NCBI RefSeq assembly: GCF_024399475.1
Contig: NZ_CP101620.1
Span: 849,608-913,607, forward strand
Direction: 5' to 3'
DNA length: 64,000 bases
Source of the DNA: Allocoprobacillus halotolerans
GTDB taxonomy: Bacteria > Bacillota_I > Bacilli_A > Erysipelotrichales > Coprobacillaceae
The position numbers and the translations under genes are program-made. Numbering within the stretch: position 1 is the first letter of the stretch; every line of letters begins with the position of its first letter. Positions 1-8,684 of this stretch are shown here, piece by piece. The notes under the pieces are model-generated. The model ran no database searches, was not told the DNA's origin, and saw nothing but the letters and a program-made list of their open reading frames with translations.

Positions 1-493
1 GTAATACTGTTCCTGATTTAAAGGCATTATATCTTGAGGAATATTGACTATAATTCAAAGAAATGATTTTTAATTGCCCTAATTTTGGGAGGATGTTTTT
101 CATGGACTGATAAGCTGGTAAATAATGAATATTCATAGCTTCTAAAATAATCAATTTTCTTTGATTTGCAATATCTATCAAATCTTGTAATTCTTTGTAG
201 TTGGATGTGATTGGCTTTTCAATAATCACATGTTTGTCATGAAGCAATGCCTGTTTTGCAAACATATAATGTAAATGGTTTGGTAAAGCAACATAAATTG
301 TATCTACATCACTTTTCAGCATTTCTTGATAATCATAAAAACATTTTTCTAGACTGTATTTTTTAGCAAGTTCTTCAGTTTCTTCTTTTGTCTGATCTGT
401 TCCTAAAATATATATTTTTTCAAATTCTAATAAATCAATAGTCTTTAATAACGCTTTGACTATCATCCCCGTTCCTAAAATTCCTACTTTCAT
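1..493 (-). CDS. Gfo/Idh/MocA-family oxidoreductase (N-terminal part, runs off the window)
   Basis: The first 164 residues are visible, starting at ATG 493. The N-terminus MKVGILGTGMIVKALL is a Rossmann dinucleotide-binding start with the GxGxxx pattern. Further in, the stretch VALPNHLHY followed by EKPITSN carries the EKP motif typical of the Gfo/Idh/MocA family, whose Lys takes part in catalysis. The family oxidises or reduces sugars, inositols and related polyols using NAD(P). Substrate cannot be read from the sequence. The C-terminal substrate domain lies outside the window. An RpiR-type sugar-phosphate regulator is encoded just upstream on the same strand but is separated by a terminator, so co-transcription is doubtful. 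Confidence 0.85.
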   Translation of the reverse strand, partial: MKVGILGTGMIVKALLKTIDLLEFEKIYILGTDQTKEETEELAKKYSLEKCFYDYQEMLKSDVDTIYVALPNHLHYMFAKQALLHDKHVIIEKPITSNYKELQDLIDIANQRKLIILEAMNIHYLPAYQSMKNILPKLGQLKIISLNYSQYSSRYNAFKSGTVL

Positions 494-608
494 ATGGCCT
501 CCTTCTTTCTATCTTTTCCTTACTGCACCTTCATTTTATCAAACAAAAAAATAAATAAAAGCGTTTACAAAAGTATAGAAACATTAGTCTTTTCTTTTGT
601 CATACAAG

Positions 609-646
609 ATAAAAAAAGAAGACTTTTAGTTCAAAAAGTCTTTTTC
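609..646 (-). terminator. Rho-independent terminator of the RpiR gene
   Basis: On the minus strand AAAAAGACTTTT, loop TTGAACT, AAAAGTCTTC is followed by a run of T. The stem begins inside the last codons of the RpiR gene, so the stop codon sits in the hairpin. Confidence 0.7.
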
Positions 647-1452
647 CCTTCGTTAATTTTAGAAAAAATAATACTGTAAAGAATATTTAATATATATGTA
701 AATGCAATTTGAGAATAAAATGTTGTAATTTTCATTTCATTTTCTTTAGGTGGAATAATAATAGAATAATGTCCATATTTACTCACTGGACTCTTTTCAT
801 TGGATGTTAAAGCAATAATTTGACACCCTGTTTTTTTAACTTCTCTTAAACATTGATTCACCTTTGGCGTATTTCCTCTATAACTCACAAAAATCACACA
901 ATCGTCTGGTTTTAAATTCTTAGAAAAAGAAAGTTCTTCATTATTATCAGTCATCACAATACAATAAATACCAATTTTGACAAGTTTATTAATGAAACCA
1001 GTTGCTGATATTTTTGAATCACCCATTGCAGCTATAAAAACATATCGACTTTTTAAAATAACATCACTCACTTCATCAAGCACATTTCTGTCTAAACAAG
1101 AATTAATCAGATTAATAGTATTTTTATGTAAAGAAGACATATTTTCAATAATGGCTTCTATGGATTCATTATGATGAAACGGTACACTATAATCAACTTC
1201 TTTTTTCAAATACTTTCCTGCTTCCATTTCTTTAAATAAAGCATATTTAAAATCTTTAAACCCATTTGTACCTAATTTTTTACATATACGAATGATTGTT
1301 GCATTAGAAGAATAAGTAACTTTTGCAAGTTCTTGAATAGACATATGGATGATTTGTTCCATATTATCTGTCATATAATTTAAGACTGATAGTTCAACAG
1401 CTGTAAAAAGTTGTGTGTCTGACATTTTTTCTATAAGTCCCACTTGACTCAT
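631..1452 (-). CDS. MurR/RpiR-family transcriptional regulator
   Basis: A 273-residue protein with an N-terminal RpiR helix-turn-helix (about residues 1-77, including SIQELAKVTYSSNATIIRICKKLG) and a C-terminal SIS sugar-isomerase domain (about 115-250, with VIFVSYRGNTPKV and IIALTSNEKSPVSKYG). SIS domains in this family sense phosphorylated sugars such as glucosamine or N-acetylmuramate phosphates, and the HTH represses or activates sugar-use genes. The length is normal. The start at 1452 is supported by AAAGGAGGATG just upstream. The likely target is the neighbouring Gfo/Idh oxidoreductase region, but this is inference and the effector is unknown. Confidence 0.9.
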   Translation of the reverse strand: MSQVGLIEKMSDTQLFTAVELSVLNYMTDNMEQIIHMSIQELAKVTYSSNATIIRICKKLGTNGFKDFKYALFKEMEAGKYLKKEVDYSVPFHHNESIEAIIENMSSLHKNTINLINSCLDRNVLDEVSDVILKSRYVFIAAMGDSKISATGFINKLVKIGIYCIVMTDNNEELSFSKNLKPDDCVIFVSYRGNTPKVNQCLREVKKTGCQIIALTSNEKSPVSKYGHYSIIIPPKENEMKITTFYSQIAFTYILNILYSIIFSKINEGKKTF

Positions 1453-1487
1453 CCTCCTTTGATTCTTCTTTTCATAAACCTTATAAA

Positions 1488-1955
1488 CTATTTTTCTTCA
1501 TCTATCACAACAATCTCTTTTTTATGTCTATGCTTTAAATATTTTAAAATTGTCTGATCTTTTAATTCTATTTGAATATGTTGTGATTTTAAAAATCTAT
1601 TCATTACAAATGCTTCATCATCTCGTAAGCAATCTATCCAGTTTGAAGCATCAACACTTAAAATCAAACGTAAAAATACAACAAGAAATACGAGTATCGC
1701 AGCGAATATAAAAAAGATAAATGCTAAAGGATAGATATGTTGTTGTATAAAGAAGATGAAAAAAACTATCAAAATAATTGAAACTGCAATAAAAACATTA
1801 AGCATAATGTTCCCAGTGATTGCTAATAATTGCTTTATTTCATTGCAGAGATTATAGACTTCTTTAGTATCTTTAATAATACGCTCCAATGCTGGTTCTT
1901 GACTTCCTCTTATTGCTATAATAATTTCTGATTCATATTCAAACATTTTTTTCAT
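1488..1955 (-). CDS. Small membrane protein of unknown function
   Basis: A 155-residue protein with no recognised family. Two strongly hydrophobic segments (about residues 48-70 and 75-97) form a helical hairpin in the membrane. They are followed by a charged C-terminal cytoplasmic tail rich in Lys, Glu and Asp. The N-terminus MKKMFEYESEII has two possible starts. GAGG lies directly against the first ATG but at good spacing from the second ATG at 1946, so the shorter form may be real. It sits between RpiR and a dead ATPase gene, and nothing in the context gives a function. Confidence 0.5.
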   Translation of the reverse strand: MKKMFEYESEIIIAIRGSQEPALERIIKDTKEVYNLCNEIKQLLAITGNIMLNVFIAVSIILIVFFIFFIQQHIYPLAFIFFIFAAILVFLVVFLRLILSVDASNWIDCLRDDEAFVMNRFLKSQHIQIELKDQTILKYLKHRHKKEIVVIDEEK

Positions 1956-2062
1956 CCTCTATCATATAAGTCATTATAACTTAATCAATGACTTTTAGGC
2001 AATATAAAACTCTACAATTACCTATTCTATATAATTATCTATTCTATTCTCTTATATAAAAT

Positions 2063-2100
2063 AAAAAGCAATGAATTAATAAGCATCATTACTTTTTAAG
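2063..2100 (-). terminator. Terminator downstream of the dead ATPase gene
   Basis: Minus strand AAAAAGTAATGA, loop of about 11, TCATTGCTTTTT followed by more T. It is placed about 110 bases after the stop of the ATPase pseudogene. Confidence 0.6.
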
Positions 2101-2211
2101 TATTTATCATATACAGGAAACAGAAAAAACATAGGTTGTTCTATCAAGTGCATAATTTTCTTCAGTATTACACAGAATACAAGAAATGCCATTTTGATAT
2201 TTGCTGTGTTT

Positions 2212-3339
2212 TTAAATCAGATCAAAACTTTTAACATCATTCTTATCAAATCTCACACCTTTTTTGATTTCAATACAATGAATATTTAAGTCTTCTACAA
2301 GTACATGATCGATTTCATTTTGTTCTTTATCACGATAATAATAAGCAGGCATATTCATTCCATTATTCTCATAAGATTTTTTAATTTCATTGATAACATA
2401 AGTTTCCATAAAAGCACCAGCAAGATTACTGATTAATAAGTTTTCAGAACTGTAAATCTTAGTAAGATAAACCACAAGACCTGTATCTGTAAAATAAAGT
2501 TTAAGAGCCTTCACAATCCTTTTTGATAACTTTTCTTCACTATATGGTTGAAGCAAATAAAGAATTCCACTTGTTTCAAGGATAGACATCCAGTTTTTGA
2601 TTGTTTTCACATCTACCTCCCCCAATATTTCTAGAAATTTGTGAGTAATTAACCTGTTGTGAAGTCAATGTTGCAATATGTTGTAAAAAATTATGAAATC
2701 TAAGTTTATCTTTTAAATTAATAAGTTCACTAATATCTCTATCAAGATAAGTTGTCACATAATCTCGATAATACTGTTGAGTTGGAATATTTGGATTACG
2801 CAATAATTCAGGATAAATCCCTCTCACTATCATTTGAAATAAATCATTGACAGGGATAGCATTTATTTTCTGTTGTAATATCTCAAATGATGGAACAAAT
2901 GGTTGTTCTTCTCTACCGATAATTTCATTATAGCTTAATGGATTCATTGAAAAAATGGTCGCTCTCCCAGCTAATGATTGTGTAACACCTCTCATTAAAG
3001 AAAAAGACTGTGAACCAGTAAGGACAAACATTCCATTAGCACTGCCACCTTCAAGCCTTTTTTTATTAACAATTGATTCAATAACTTCCATTAAAACAGG
3101 AGCATATTGAATTTCATCAATAACAAGAGGATATCCATAACGTTGAATAAAAATTATGGATTAGTTAATGCCTCATTTCTTTTTTCTATATCATCAAGAG
3201 AAACTTAATGAAAACCATGGGTTTCTACAAGACGATAAACTTCAATTGTCTTTCCCACTAACTTAGGTCCTGTCACAATAACAATTGGATTAAGTTCTAA
3301 TGACTGCTCAATTTTATTAAAGACAGTTCTTTTGTACAC
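2212..3339 (-). pseudogene. Decayed AAA ATPase with C-terminal DUF4143 domain
   Basis: Reading from GTG 3339, the pieces together match the ATP-binding protein family with an N-terminal AAA domain and a C-terminal DUF4143 region. The Walker A-like GPKLVGKT is visible, then LVIDEIQYAP (Walker B), FVLTGSQSFSLM, the DUF4143 part, and a C-terminal restriction-nuclease-like segment (EIDHVLVED, IHCIEIKKG). The gene is broken by an in-frame TAA soon after Walker A, a second stop and frame change near 3160, and a one-base shift in a G run near 2616 that splits the C-terminal half. With stops as well as indels this is a true pseudogene. The family is widespread and often found in variable regions. Confidence 0.85.
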
Positions 3340-3499
3340 CAGGCATTTCTCCTTTCGATAGATTTACAAATCAATTCCAAATATTTATAAATATATTTTA
3401 CTCGTTATAATTAATAATAAGCAATCTTTATTATTATGATAAAAATGGCCCTCCTTTTTTCACTTATCCAAATAAAGAGCTTCATTTCAAATCAATATT

Positions 3500-4434
3500 T
3501 TAATAAATAAACAAAACAACAATTGTATACACGATTAATGTGATAATCATATAGAGTGAGATAAAAGTGACTGAAAATCACCATCTTCTTGAGTCTGATT
3601 AAGTGGAGATATAATCATAGGAACTGCAAAACCTGTTGGACACATAAAATAGATAAGCACCGCAATCATATAAACCTTTTCTGCCATAAGTTGTGGAAAT
3701 AATACAAAGAAACCAACAATAATCAAAGCAAACACAATCACTCTTACACATAGTAACTTCAATAAAATAGGTAAAGTTTCTTTTTTGATCTTAAGATTAT
3801 AACCAATAATAAATAATATCATTCCTACAATGGGTCCTGTTGCCTGATTCACTGTATTGGTATAAATATCAAATAATGCTGTATGACTTAAATATTCATA
3901 ACAACCCATCATATTTAATATTAAAGCAAGTATAACCGCAGTTACAAAAGAATTAGTAAAGATTGTTTTTAAGAGTTGTCTCATGCTTGTTTTTCCTGCA
4001 CTTGCTTTAGCCACCATAATAGGCATCACTACAAAAGCAATCAATGTTCCCGCAATATCAAAAATGACTGTATTGCTGGCATAACTTAATCCTACAATGG
4101 ATGTATAAAGTGGTAAAGCGACATTTCCACCTTCACAAGTGGTGAGTAGATATGGAGAAATATGTGCGAATCTTTTACCCGTTAAAGGACTGATCCATTT
4201 TCCAATAACCATTCCTAAAACAAACACAATAAAAACATAAAGAATAATCCAAATGACTGATAATTCAATTTGTGTAGTGAAAAGTACATTAAAAATCATG
4301 ATAGGAAATAAAATATTAAAAATAATATAATTAGCTCCCTCTTTTTGTTCTGGTGTTACCCATCCTTTGATACGTGCCAATGCCCCAAGCCCAATCATAA
4401 AAAAGACAGGAAATAATGTTGATAAAGCTGTCAT
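3500..4434 (-). CDS. AEC-family transporter (one-base frameshift near the C-terminus)
   Basis: An auxin-efflux-carrier family membrane protein with about ten membrane helices. It is a close paralogue of the protein at 5597-6526; both start MxALxTLFPVFFM and share GGNVALPLY and MCPTGF. The open frame stops at 3547 after DFQSLLSHSI. In another frame the sequence goes on as ISLYMIITLIVYTIVVLF and stops at 3500, matching the tail of the paralogue. A single missing base near 3575 explains the break; restoring it gives 311 residues against 309. AEC proteins are thought to move organic acids or similar anions, but the substrate is not readable. The gene is divergent from the LysR gene, which may control it. 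Confidence 0.85.
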
Positions 4435-4578
4435 GTTTATACCCCTTTCTGTTATTTTTGATAGTTTTATCTTAACAATTTCATTTTTGTTTGAAAAGAA
4501 GGCACTTTTTTGTCTGTTAGTTACCTTTTGGTTAGAAACATGTCTTCTTTTCTTTCAAACATATTATATAAAAGGATA

Positions 4579-4592
4579 TTGATATATATCAA
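4579..4592. promoter_or_regulatory. Candidate LysR-type operator between divergent AEC and LysR genes
   Basis: The perfect palindrome TTGATATATATCAA lies in the shared upstream region, about 75 bases before the LysR start. Its size and dyad symmetry fit the T-N11-A type box used by LysR proteins. This is inference from position and symmetry only; the AT-rich context makes chance occurrence possible. Confidence 0.35.
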
Positions 4593-4665
4593 ATACTTAT
4601 ATTTTATATCTTCCTATACTTGTTAAGCATATTAAAAACAACTATAATAAAAGTAGGTGATGAAT

Positions 4666-5550
4666 ATGGAATTACGCGTCTTACAATATTTTTTAGCTAT
4701 CGCAAGAGAAGAAAGCATTTCTAAAGCCGCTGAAGTTTTACACATTACACAACCCACACTCTCTAGACAAATTAAGGAATTGGAAGAAGAATTTCAAAAG
4801 CAGTTATTTATTCGTGGTAATCGTAAAATCACATTAACGAAAGATGGCATTTTATTAAAACAATATGCCCAAGAGATTTTAAACCTCACTGAAAAAGCCC
4901 AACGTGAATTATTAAAAGATCAAGAAGAACTAGCTGGAGATATTTATATTGGTGGTGGAGAAAGTGCAACAATGCGTTTAATTATGCGTGTGATTGTGAA
5001 AATGCAAAAAATGTATCCTCAAGTCCATTTCCATCTTTTTAGTGGAAATGCACAAGATGTTGCTGATAAATTGGATAGTGGATTACTCGATTTTGGTATC
5101 TTCTTTGATCCTGTTAATCTATCTCAATTTGATTATTTTACCCTTCCAGGTAAAGAAACCATGGGAGTTTTGATGCGAAAAGATTCATTGCTTGCTAAAT
5201 ATGATGAAATAACACCAGATTTATTAAAGAATGAATCTATTATTTTATCTGAACAATATATTGTGAAAAATGAAATTGCTGGTTGGATTGGTGGTAATGA
5301 AAGAAAGTTGAATATTCAAGTGACTTATAATTTAATTAACAATCCTGCTTTACTTGTTGAAGAAGGTGGTGGCTATGCTTTAACATTTGGAAATATCATT
5401 CAACTTCATGATGATAGTCCTTTATGTTTTAAACCACTTTCTCCTCGATTAGAAGAAGGTATTCATATCGCATGGAAAAAATATCATGTCTTCTCTAAAC
5501 AATCAGAAACTTTTTTAGAATTATTAAAAGAAGAAGTGAAAGAGGTTTAA
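4666..5550 (+). CDS. LysR-family transcriptional regulator
   Basis: About 294 residues. The N-terminal winged HTH is typical (MELRVLQYFLAIAREESISK, then AAEVLHITQPTLSRQIKELE). It is followed by a periplasmic-binding-like effector domain (about residues 90-290, starting GDIYIGGGESATM). I chose ATG 4666 because AGGTG lies seven bases upstream and the family nearly always begins right at this helix. GTG 4657 and ATG 4660 are in frame upstream but overlap the ribosome site. It sits between two AEC carriers, divergent from the first and convergent with the second, so organic-acid transport control is a reasonable inference. Confidence 0.9.
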   Translation: MELRVLQYFLAIAREESISKAAEVLHITQPTLSRQIKELEEEFQKQLFIRGNRKITLTKDGILLKQYAQEILNLTEKAQRELLKDQEELAGDIYIGGGESATMRLIMRVIVKMQKMYPQVHFHLFSGNAQDVADKLDSGLLDFGIFFDPVNLSQFDYFTLPGKETMGVLMRKDSLLAKYDEITPDLLKNESIILSEQYIVKNEIAGWIGGNERKLNIQVTYNLINNPALLVEEGGGYALTFGNIIQLHDDSPLCFKPLSPRLEEGIHIAWKKYHVFSKQSETFLELLKEEVKEV

Positions 5551-5587
5551 AAAAGTCTTATTTCTTAAAGAAATAGGACTTTTTTAA
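5549..5587. terminator. Bidirectional terminator between LysR and the second AEC gene
   Basis: AAAAAAGTC-TTATTTCTT, loop, AAGAAATAGGACTTTTTT forms a stem with A and T runs on either side, serving two convergent genes. Confidence 0.75.
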
Positions 5588-5596
5588 TGAATATAA

Positions 5597-6526
5597 TTAG
5601 GCAATAAAGATAACGACTAATGTATAAACAATCAATGTGACTATCATAAACATCGATACAAAGGCACTTGTAAAGGCGGCATCTTCTTCATTTTTATATA
5701 ATGGTGCAATCACTGGCATCAATCCAAATCCTGTTGGACACATGAAATAGATAATCGGTGCCATCATGAATGTCTTGTCTGACATCTGCGCCGGAAATAA
5801 AATAAAGAATCCTACAATCACCAATGCATAGTAAACAAATTTGATAGACATCAGTTTTAAGATTGGCACGATTGTCTTTCTGTCAACCTTTAAATCATAG
5901 CCAAGTATAAATAAGATCATTGATACAATAGGTGCTGTTGCCTGTGATAATGTCTTTGTAATCATTTCACCTAGTGCTAAGTTCATTAGCCATGCATAGC
6001 CACCAGTTAGATTCAAAGCCAATCCTAATATCACTGCAATCACAAATGAATTGGTCAAAATATCTTTTATCATTTCTTTTGGAGAAGAACTTGTTGATGC
6101 TTCTTTAGCGACAAGGATTGGGAAGATAATAAAGCATAGAACTGTACCGGCAATATCAAAGATAACTGTATTGCTGGAAGTCCCCACAATAGAAAGATAT
6201 AAAGGCAAAGCGACATTTCCACCTTCAACAGCTGTCAAAAGATAAGGCGAAAAGTGGGCATACTGCTTACCAGCGATTGGAGCAAGAAGTTTTCCAACAA
6301 TTAATGCAAGAACATAAATAACAAAGACATAGAGAATAATCTGGATATGTGATATTTCAAAACGAGCTGTACACATCAGATTGAATACTAAGATAGGGAA
6401 AAGAATTTTAAAGATAATGGTATTGGCACCAGCTTTTTGTTCTGGTGAAATCCAACCTTTCACACGAGAAATAAAACCAAGTGCTAACATAAAGAATACC
6501 GGGAATAGTGTTGTTAATGCGGCCAT
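5597..6526 (-). CDS. AEC-family transporter
   Basis: A 309-residue carrier with about ten predicted membrane helices, intact, and a paralogue of the frameshifted copy at 3500-4434. Shared marks are the N-terminal MAALTTLFPVFFMLALGF, GGNVALPLYLSIVG in the middle, the central charged loop (about residues 150-160), and MCPTGFG near the end. AEC proteins are secondary carriers; characterised bacterial members move malate or malonate-type acids, but this one cannot be assigned. Both genes flank one LysR regulator, which suggests a local duplication kept under common control. Confidence 0.9.
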   Translation of the reverse strand: MAALTTLFPVFFMLALGFISRVKGWISPEQKAGANTIIFKILFPILVFNLMCTARFEISHIQIILYVFVIYVLALIVGKLLAPIAGKQYAHFSPYLLTAVEGGNVALPLYLSIVGTSSNTVIFDIAGTVLCFIIFPILVAKEASTSSSPKEMIKDILTNSFVIAVILGLALNLTGGYAWLMNLALGEMITKTLSQATAPIVSMILFILGYDLKVDRKTIVPILKLMSIKFVYYALVIVGFFILFPAQMSDKTFMMAPIIYFMCPTGFGLMPVIAPLYKNEEDAAFTSAFVSMFMIVTLIVYTLVVIFIA

Positions 6527-6539
6527 AAAAGTTCTCCTT

Positions 6540-6853
6540 TCACGATGGAATTACAATCCATCTTTTTTCAATATAATATTTCATTACTTCTTCAATTGTT
6601 TCCCACGTTGTATAACGAGGTTTGTATTCTAATAATTTTTGAGCCTTTTCAATGCTGTAATATCCACTTCTTGCAATATGATAAAAACAATCATCTATCA
6701 ATTCATCTTTGCCTAGATATTCACAAAATTTTTCCCATAAGAGAAAACCAATTTGAAGTTTTTGATGAAAGTATTGATAAAGTGATAAAGCATAACCATA
6801 TAATGTCATTGATTCTTTCGAAACAGCATAAAAGCTTTCACCAAGTGCCTGCT
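6540..6853 (-). pseudogene. C-terminal remnant of an NAD-dependent epimerase/dehydratase
   Basis: The fragment reads ALGESFYAVSKESMTLYG and ends with the sequence YSIEKAQKLLEYKPRYTTWE that is typical of the C-terminal end of short-chain NAD-dependent epimerases and dehydratases. The Rossmann half is absent. The fragment is cut on its 5' side by an IS3-type element at 6857. On the far side of the element (after 8364) the sequence does not continue the gene and has stops in frame, so the gene was already degraded before or around the insertion. Confidence 0.7.
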
Positions 6854-6898
6854 TTCTGAAGTGAACCCAATTTGTTGGACACTTATTTAAATTTATTT

Positions 6899-7798
6899 TT
6901 AAGCAGTTAATAGGGATTGGTTCCTGTATTGTACAGGTGTCAGTCCTTTTAATTTTTCTGTAATTCTTTGAGTATTATAATACTCAATATATTCTTCCAT
7001 TGCAATCTTTAAATCTTCCAATGTTTCAAAAGTATATTCATATCCATAAAACATCTCATTTTTCATCTTTCCAAAGAAGTTCTCCATTGGTGAATTGTCT
7101 AAACAGTTTCCTTTTCTTGACATGGACTGTTGAATACCCTTTTCTTCCAGCATTTTATGATATGGCTACATCTGATATTGCCATCCCTGATCAGAATGAA
7201 AGATGAGATTATCCAATTTATCATACTTATCAAAGGCTTTGTTCAGCATATCTTTGATTTGTTCAAAATTTGGGCTTGCTGATATATTGAAAGATACTAT
7301 CTCTCGATTATGCAAATCCATAATTGGTGATAGATACAGTTTTCCTGCTGCAATACGAAATTCCGATACATCTGTTGACCATATTTCATTGCACCCTGCT
7401 GTACTGAAGTTCCTTTTATAGTATGTTCTGTGATTTTCTTCGTCAATGACTTTATCAAGTAACAGATTTTTTACTGTGCCATTCATATCGCCCTTATATG
7501 ATTTGTATTTCGCTTTTGGTGTTTTGGCATACAGGCCCATTACAGACATCAATCGTTTTACTTTCTTGTGATTGACTACATAGCCCATATTTCTTAATTC
7601 CAAAGCCACTCTACGATAGCCATAGCATTCTTTATGTGTATAAAATATATTAATGATAACGTTCATGATTTCATCATTTTTCATATCCTTATGCGTCTTA
7701 GATAACGTGTAGTAATATGTTGAACGTTTTAGACCAGATATCTCAAGAAGAATCTTTAATGGGTATTAACGCTGCAGTTCATAGACTACCATTACTTT
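6899..7798 (-). pseudogene. IS3-family transposase orfB (rve/DDE), two in-frame stops
   Basis: The DDE integrase catalytic protein of an IS150-like element. Visible marks are the HTH_21 region ECYGYRRVALELRNMGY, the first catalytic Asp in IWSTDVSEFRI, the second in LIFHSDQGWQYQM, and the C-terminal part MSRKGNCLDNSPMENFFGKM with the catalytic Glu. TAA at 7766-7768 interrupts the N-terminal region and TAG right after WQYQM, near 7163, removes the part with the third catalytic residue. Expression would normally need a -1 frameshift from orfA at the A-rich stretch near 7800. Substitution stops, not only indels, show real decay. Confidence 0.9.
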
Positions 7799-8309
7799 TT
7801 CTTTGGTTGTCGATTCTTCCTTGCCTGAACTGCAGCTCTCAATTTTTTTAGGTATTCATTCTCCACTTCCAAATATAGATTTCTGTTTTCAAGATATTTG
7901 ATTTTTTCTTCAGGTGTCATGTCTTCGTATTTTTTGTTTATTTTCTTCTGCCTGTTCATAGCAGATGATCTTCCTCTCTTTTTCTCTACTATAACATATC
8001 CGTTCTCTTTATACGAGTTAATCCAGTTAGATAACAACTCCTTATTAGGCAATCCATATTCAATAGCCGTGCTAACAATTGATTGACCATCTACAAGTAC
8101 CTTATTAATGATTTCTACTTTTAATTTTGGTGAATAATAATTATTTTTTCTTTTCTGAGAATATCAAAACCATGTCTGTCTATCAGTCTAATTAAATAGT
8201 TAATACCAGTGGCATTTATTTGATATTCTTTAGATAGTGATGATACAGTACATCCTTTCTTTCGTTTTTCATATAATTCTATTTTTTGATCTCTTGTCAG
8301 TTTTGCCAT
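7792..8309 (-). pseudogene. IS3-family orfA (helix-turn-helix protein), frameshifted
   Basis: The first part (8121-8309, MAKLTRDQKIELYEKRKKG) and the second part (to 7792, ending KNRQPKKK) are one protein. One base is missing from an A run near 8150; restoring it gives RKEKNNYYSPKLKVEIINKV and a 172-residue product, which matches the usual size of IS150 orfA. It contains two HTH motifs and a C-terminal leucine-zipper-like coiled coil (LENRNLYLEVENEYLKKL). Confidence 0.85.
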
Positions 8310-8364
8310 AATAAAAATGAACCTCCTTTATTCAGGTGTCCAAATAACGGGGTTCATTTCATTC

Positions 8365-8655
8365 ATCAAGGCTTTTCATTATAAATTATTCACCGATTTA
8401 TAATAGTGATATTATTTCCAATAGTATTATTTGTTTTTCATATTATTTCTAACATTCTTTGCATCATTTATTTCTTTTTAAATATTTTTTTAATCTCAAA
8501 TAATATTATTTTAATATAAAGATATACAATTATTTTCAGATTACCATATGCAACACAGCCAAAAATTTTATTTACACACCACATTAATATCTTTTACTAG
8601 TAATCTACTTATATACACTTATATTTTTTCAATCTGAATAATTAACAAGTATATA
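8365..8655. other. AT-rich intergenic stretch without recognisable gene
   Basis: About 290 bases between the IS3 element and the end of the galactosidase operon. Very AT-rich, no open frame with a ribosome site, no clear repeat. It may include remains of what was present before the IS insertion. Confidence 0.5.
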
Positions 8656-8684
8656 TACAATGTTTAAGAATTAAACATTGTATC
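8656..8684. terminator. Inverted repeat at the end of the galactoside operon
   Basis: TACAATGTTT, loop of 7, AAACATTGTA straddles the stop codon of the GH42 gene. The longer T run is on the plus-strand side, so on the minus strand it is a weak terminator or an mRNA 3'-end protecting hairpin. Confidence 0.5.

Larger units (their letters stand above)
6857..8361 (-). mobile_element. IS3-family (IS150-like) insertion sequence, inactive, 1505 bp
   Basis: The ends are imperfect inverted repeats. The left end is TGAAGTGAACCCAATTTG and the complement of the right end is TGAAATGAACCCCGTTAT; both continue to TTGGACA. A 3-bp direct repeat TTC (6854-6856 and 8362-8364) flanks the element, the expected target duplication. 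It carries orfA and orfB in the order usual for IS150 relatives. Both reading frames are broken, and orfB carries nonsense codons, so it cannot transpose on its own. Confidence 0.9.
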
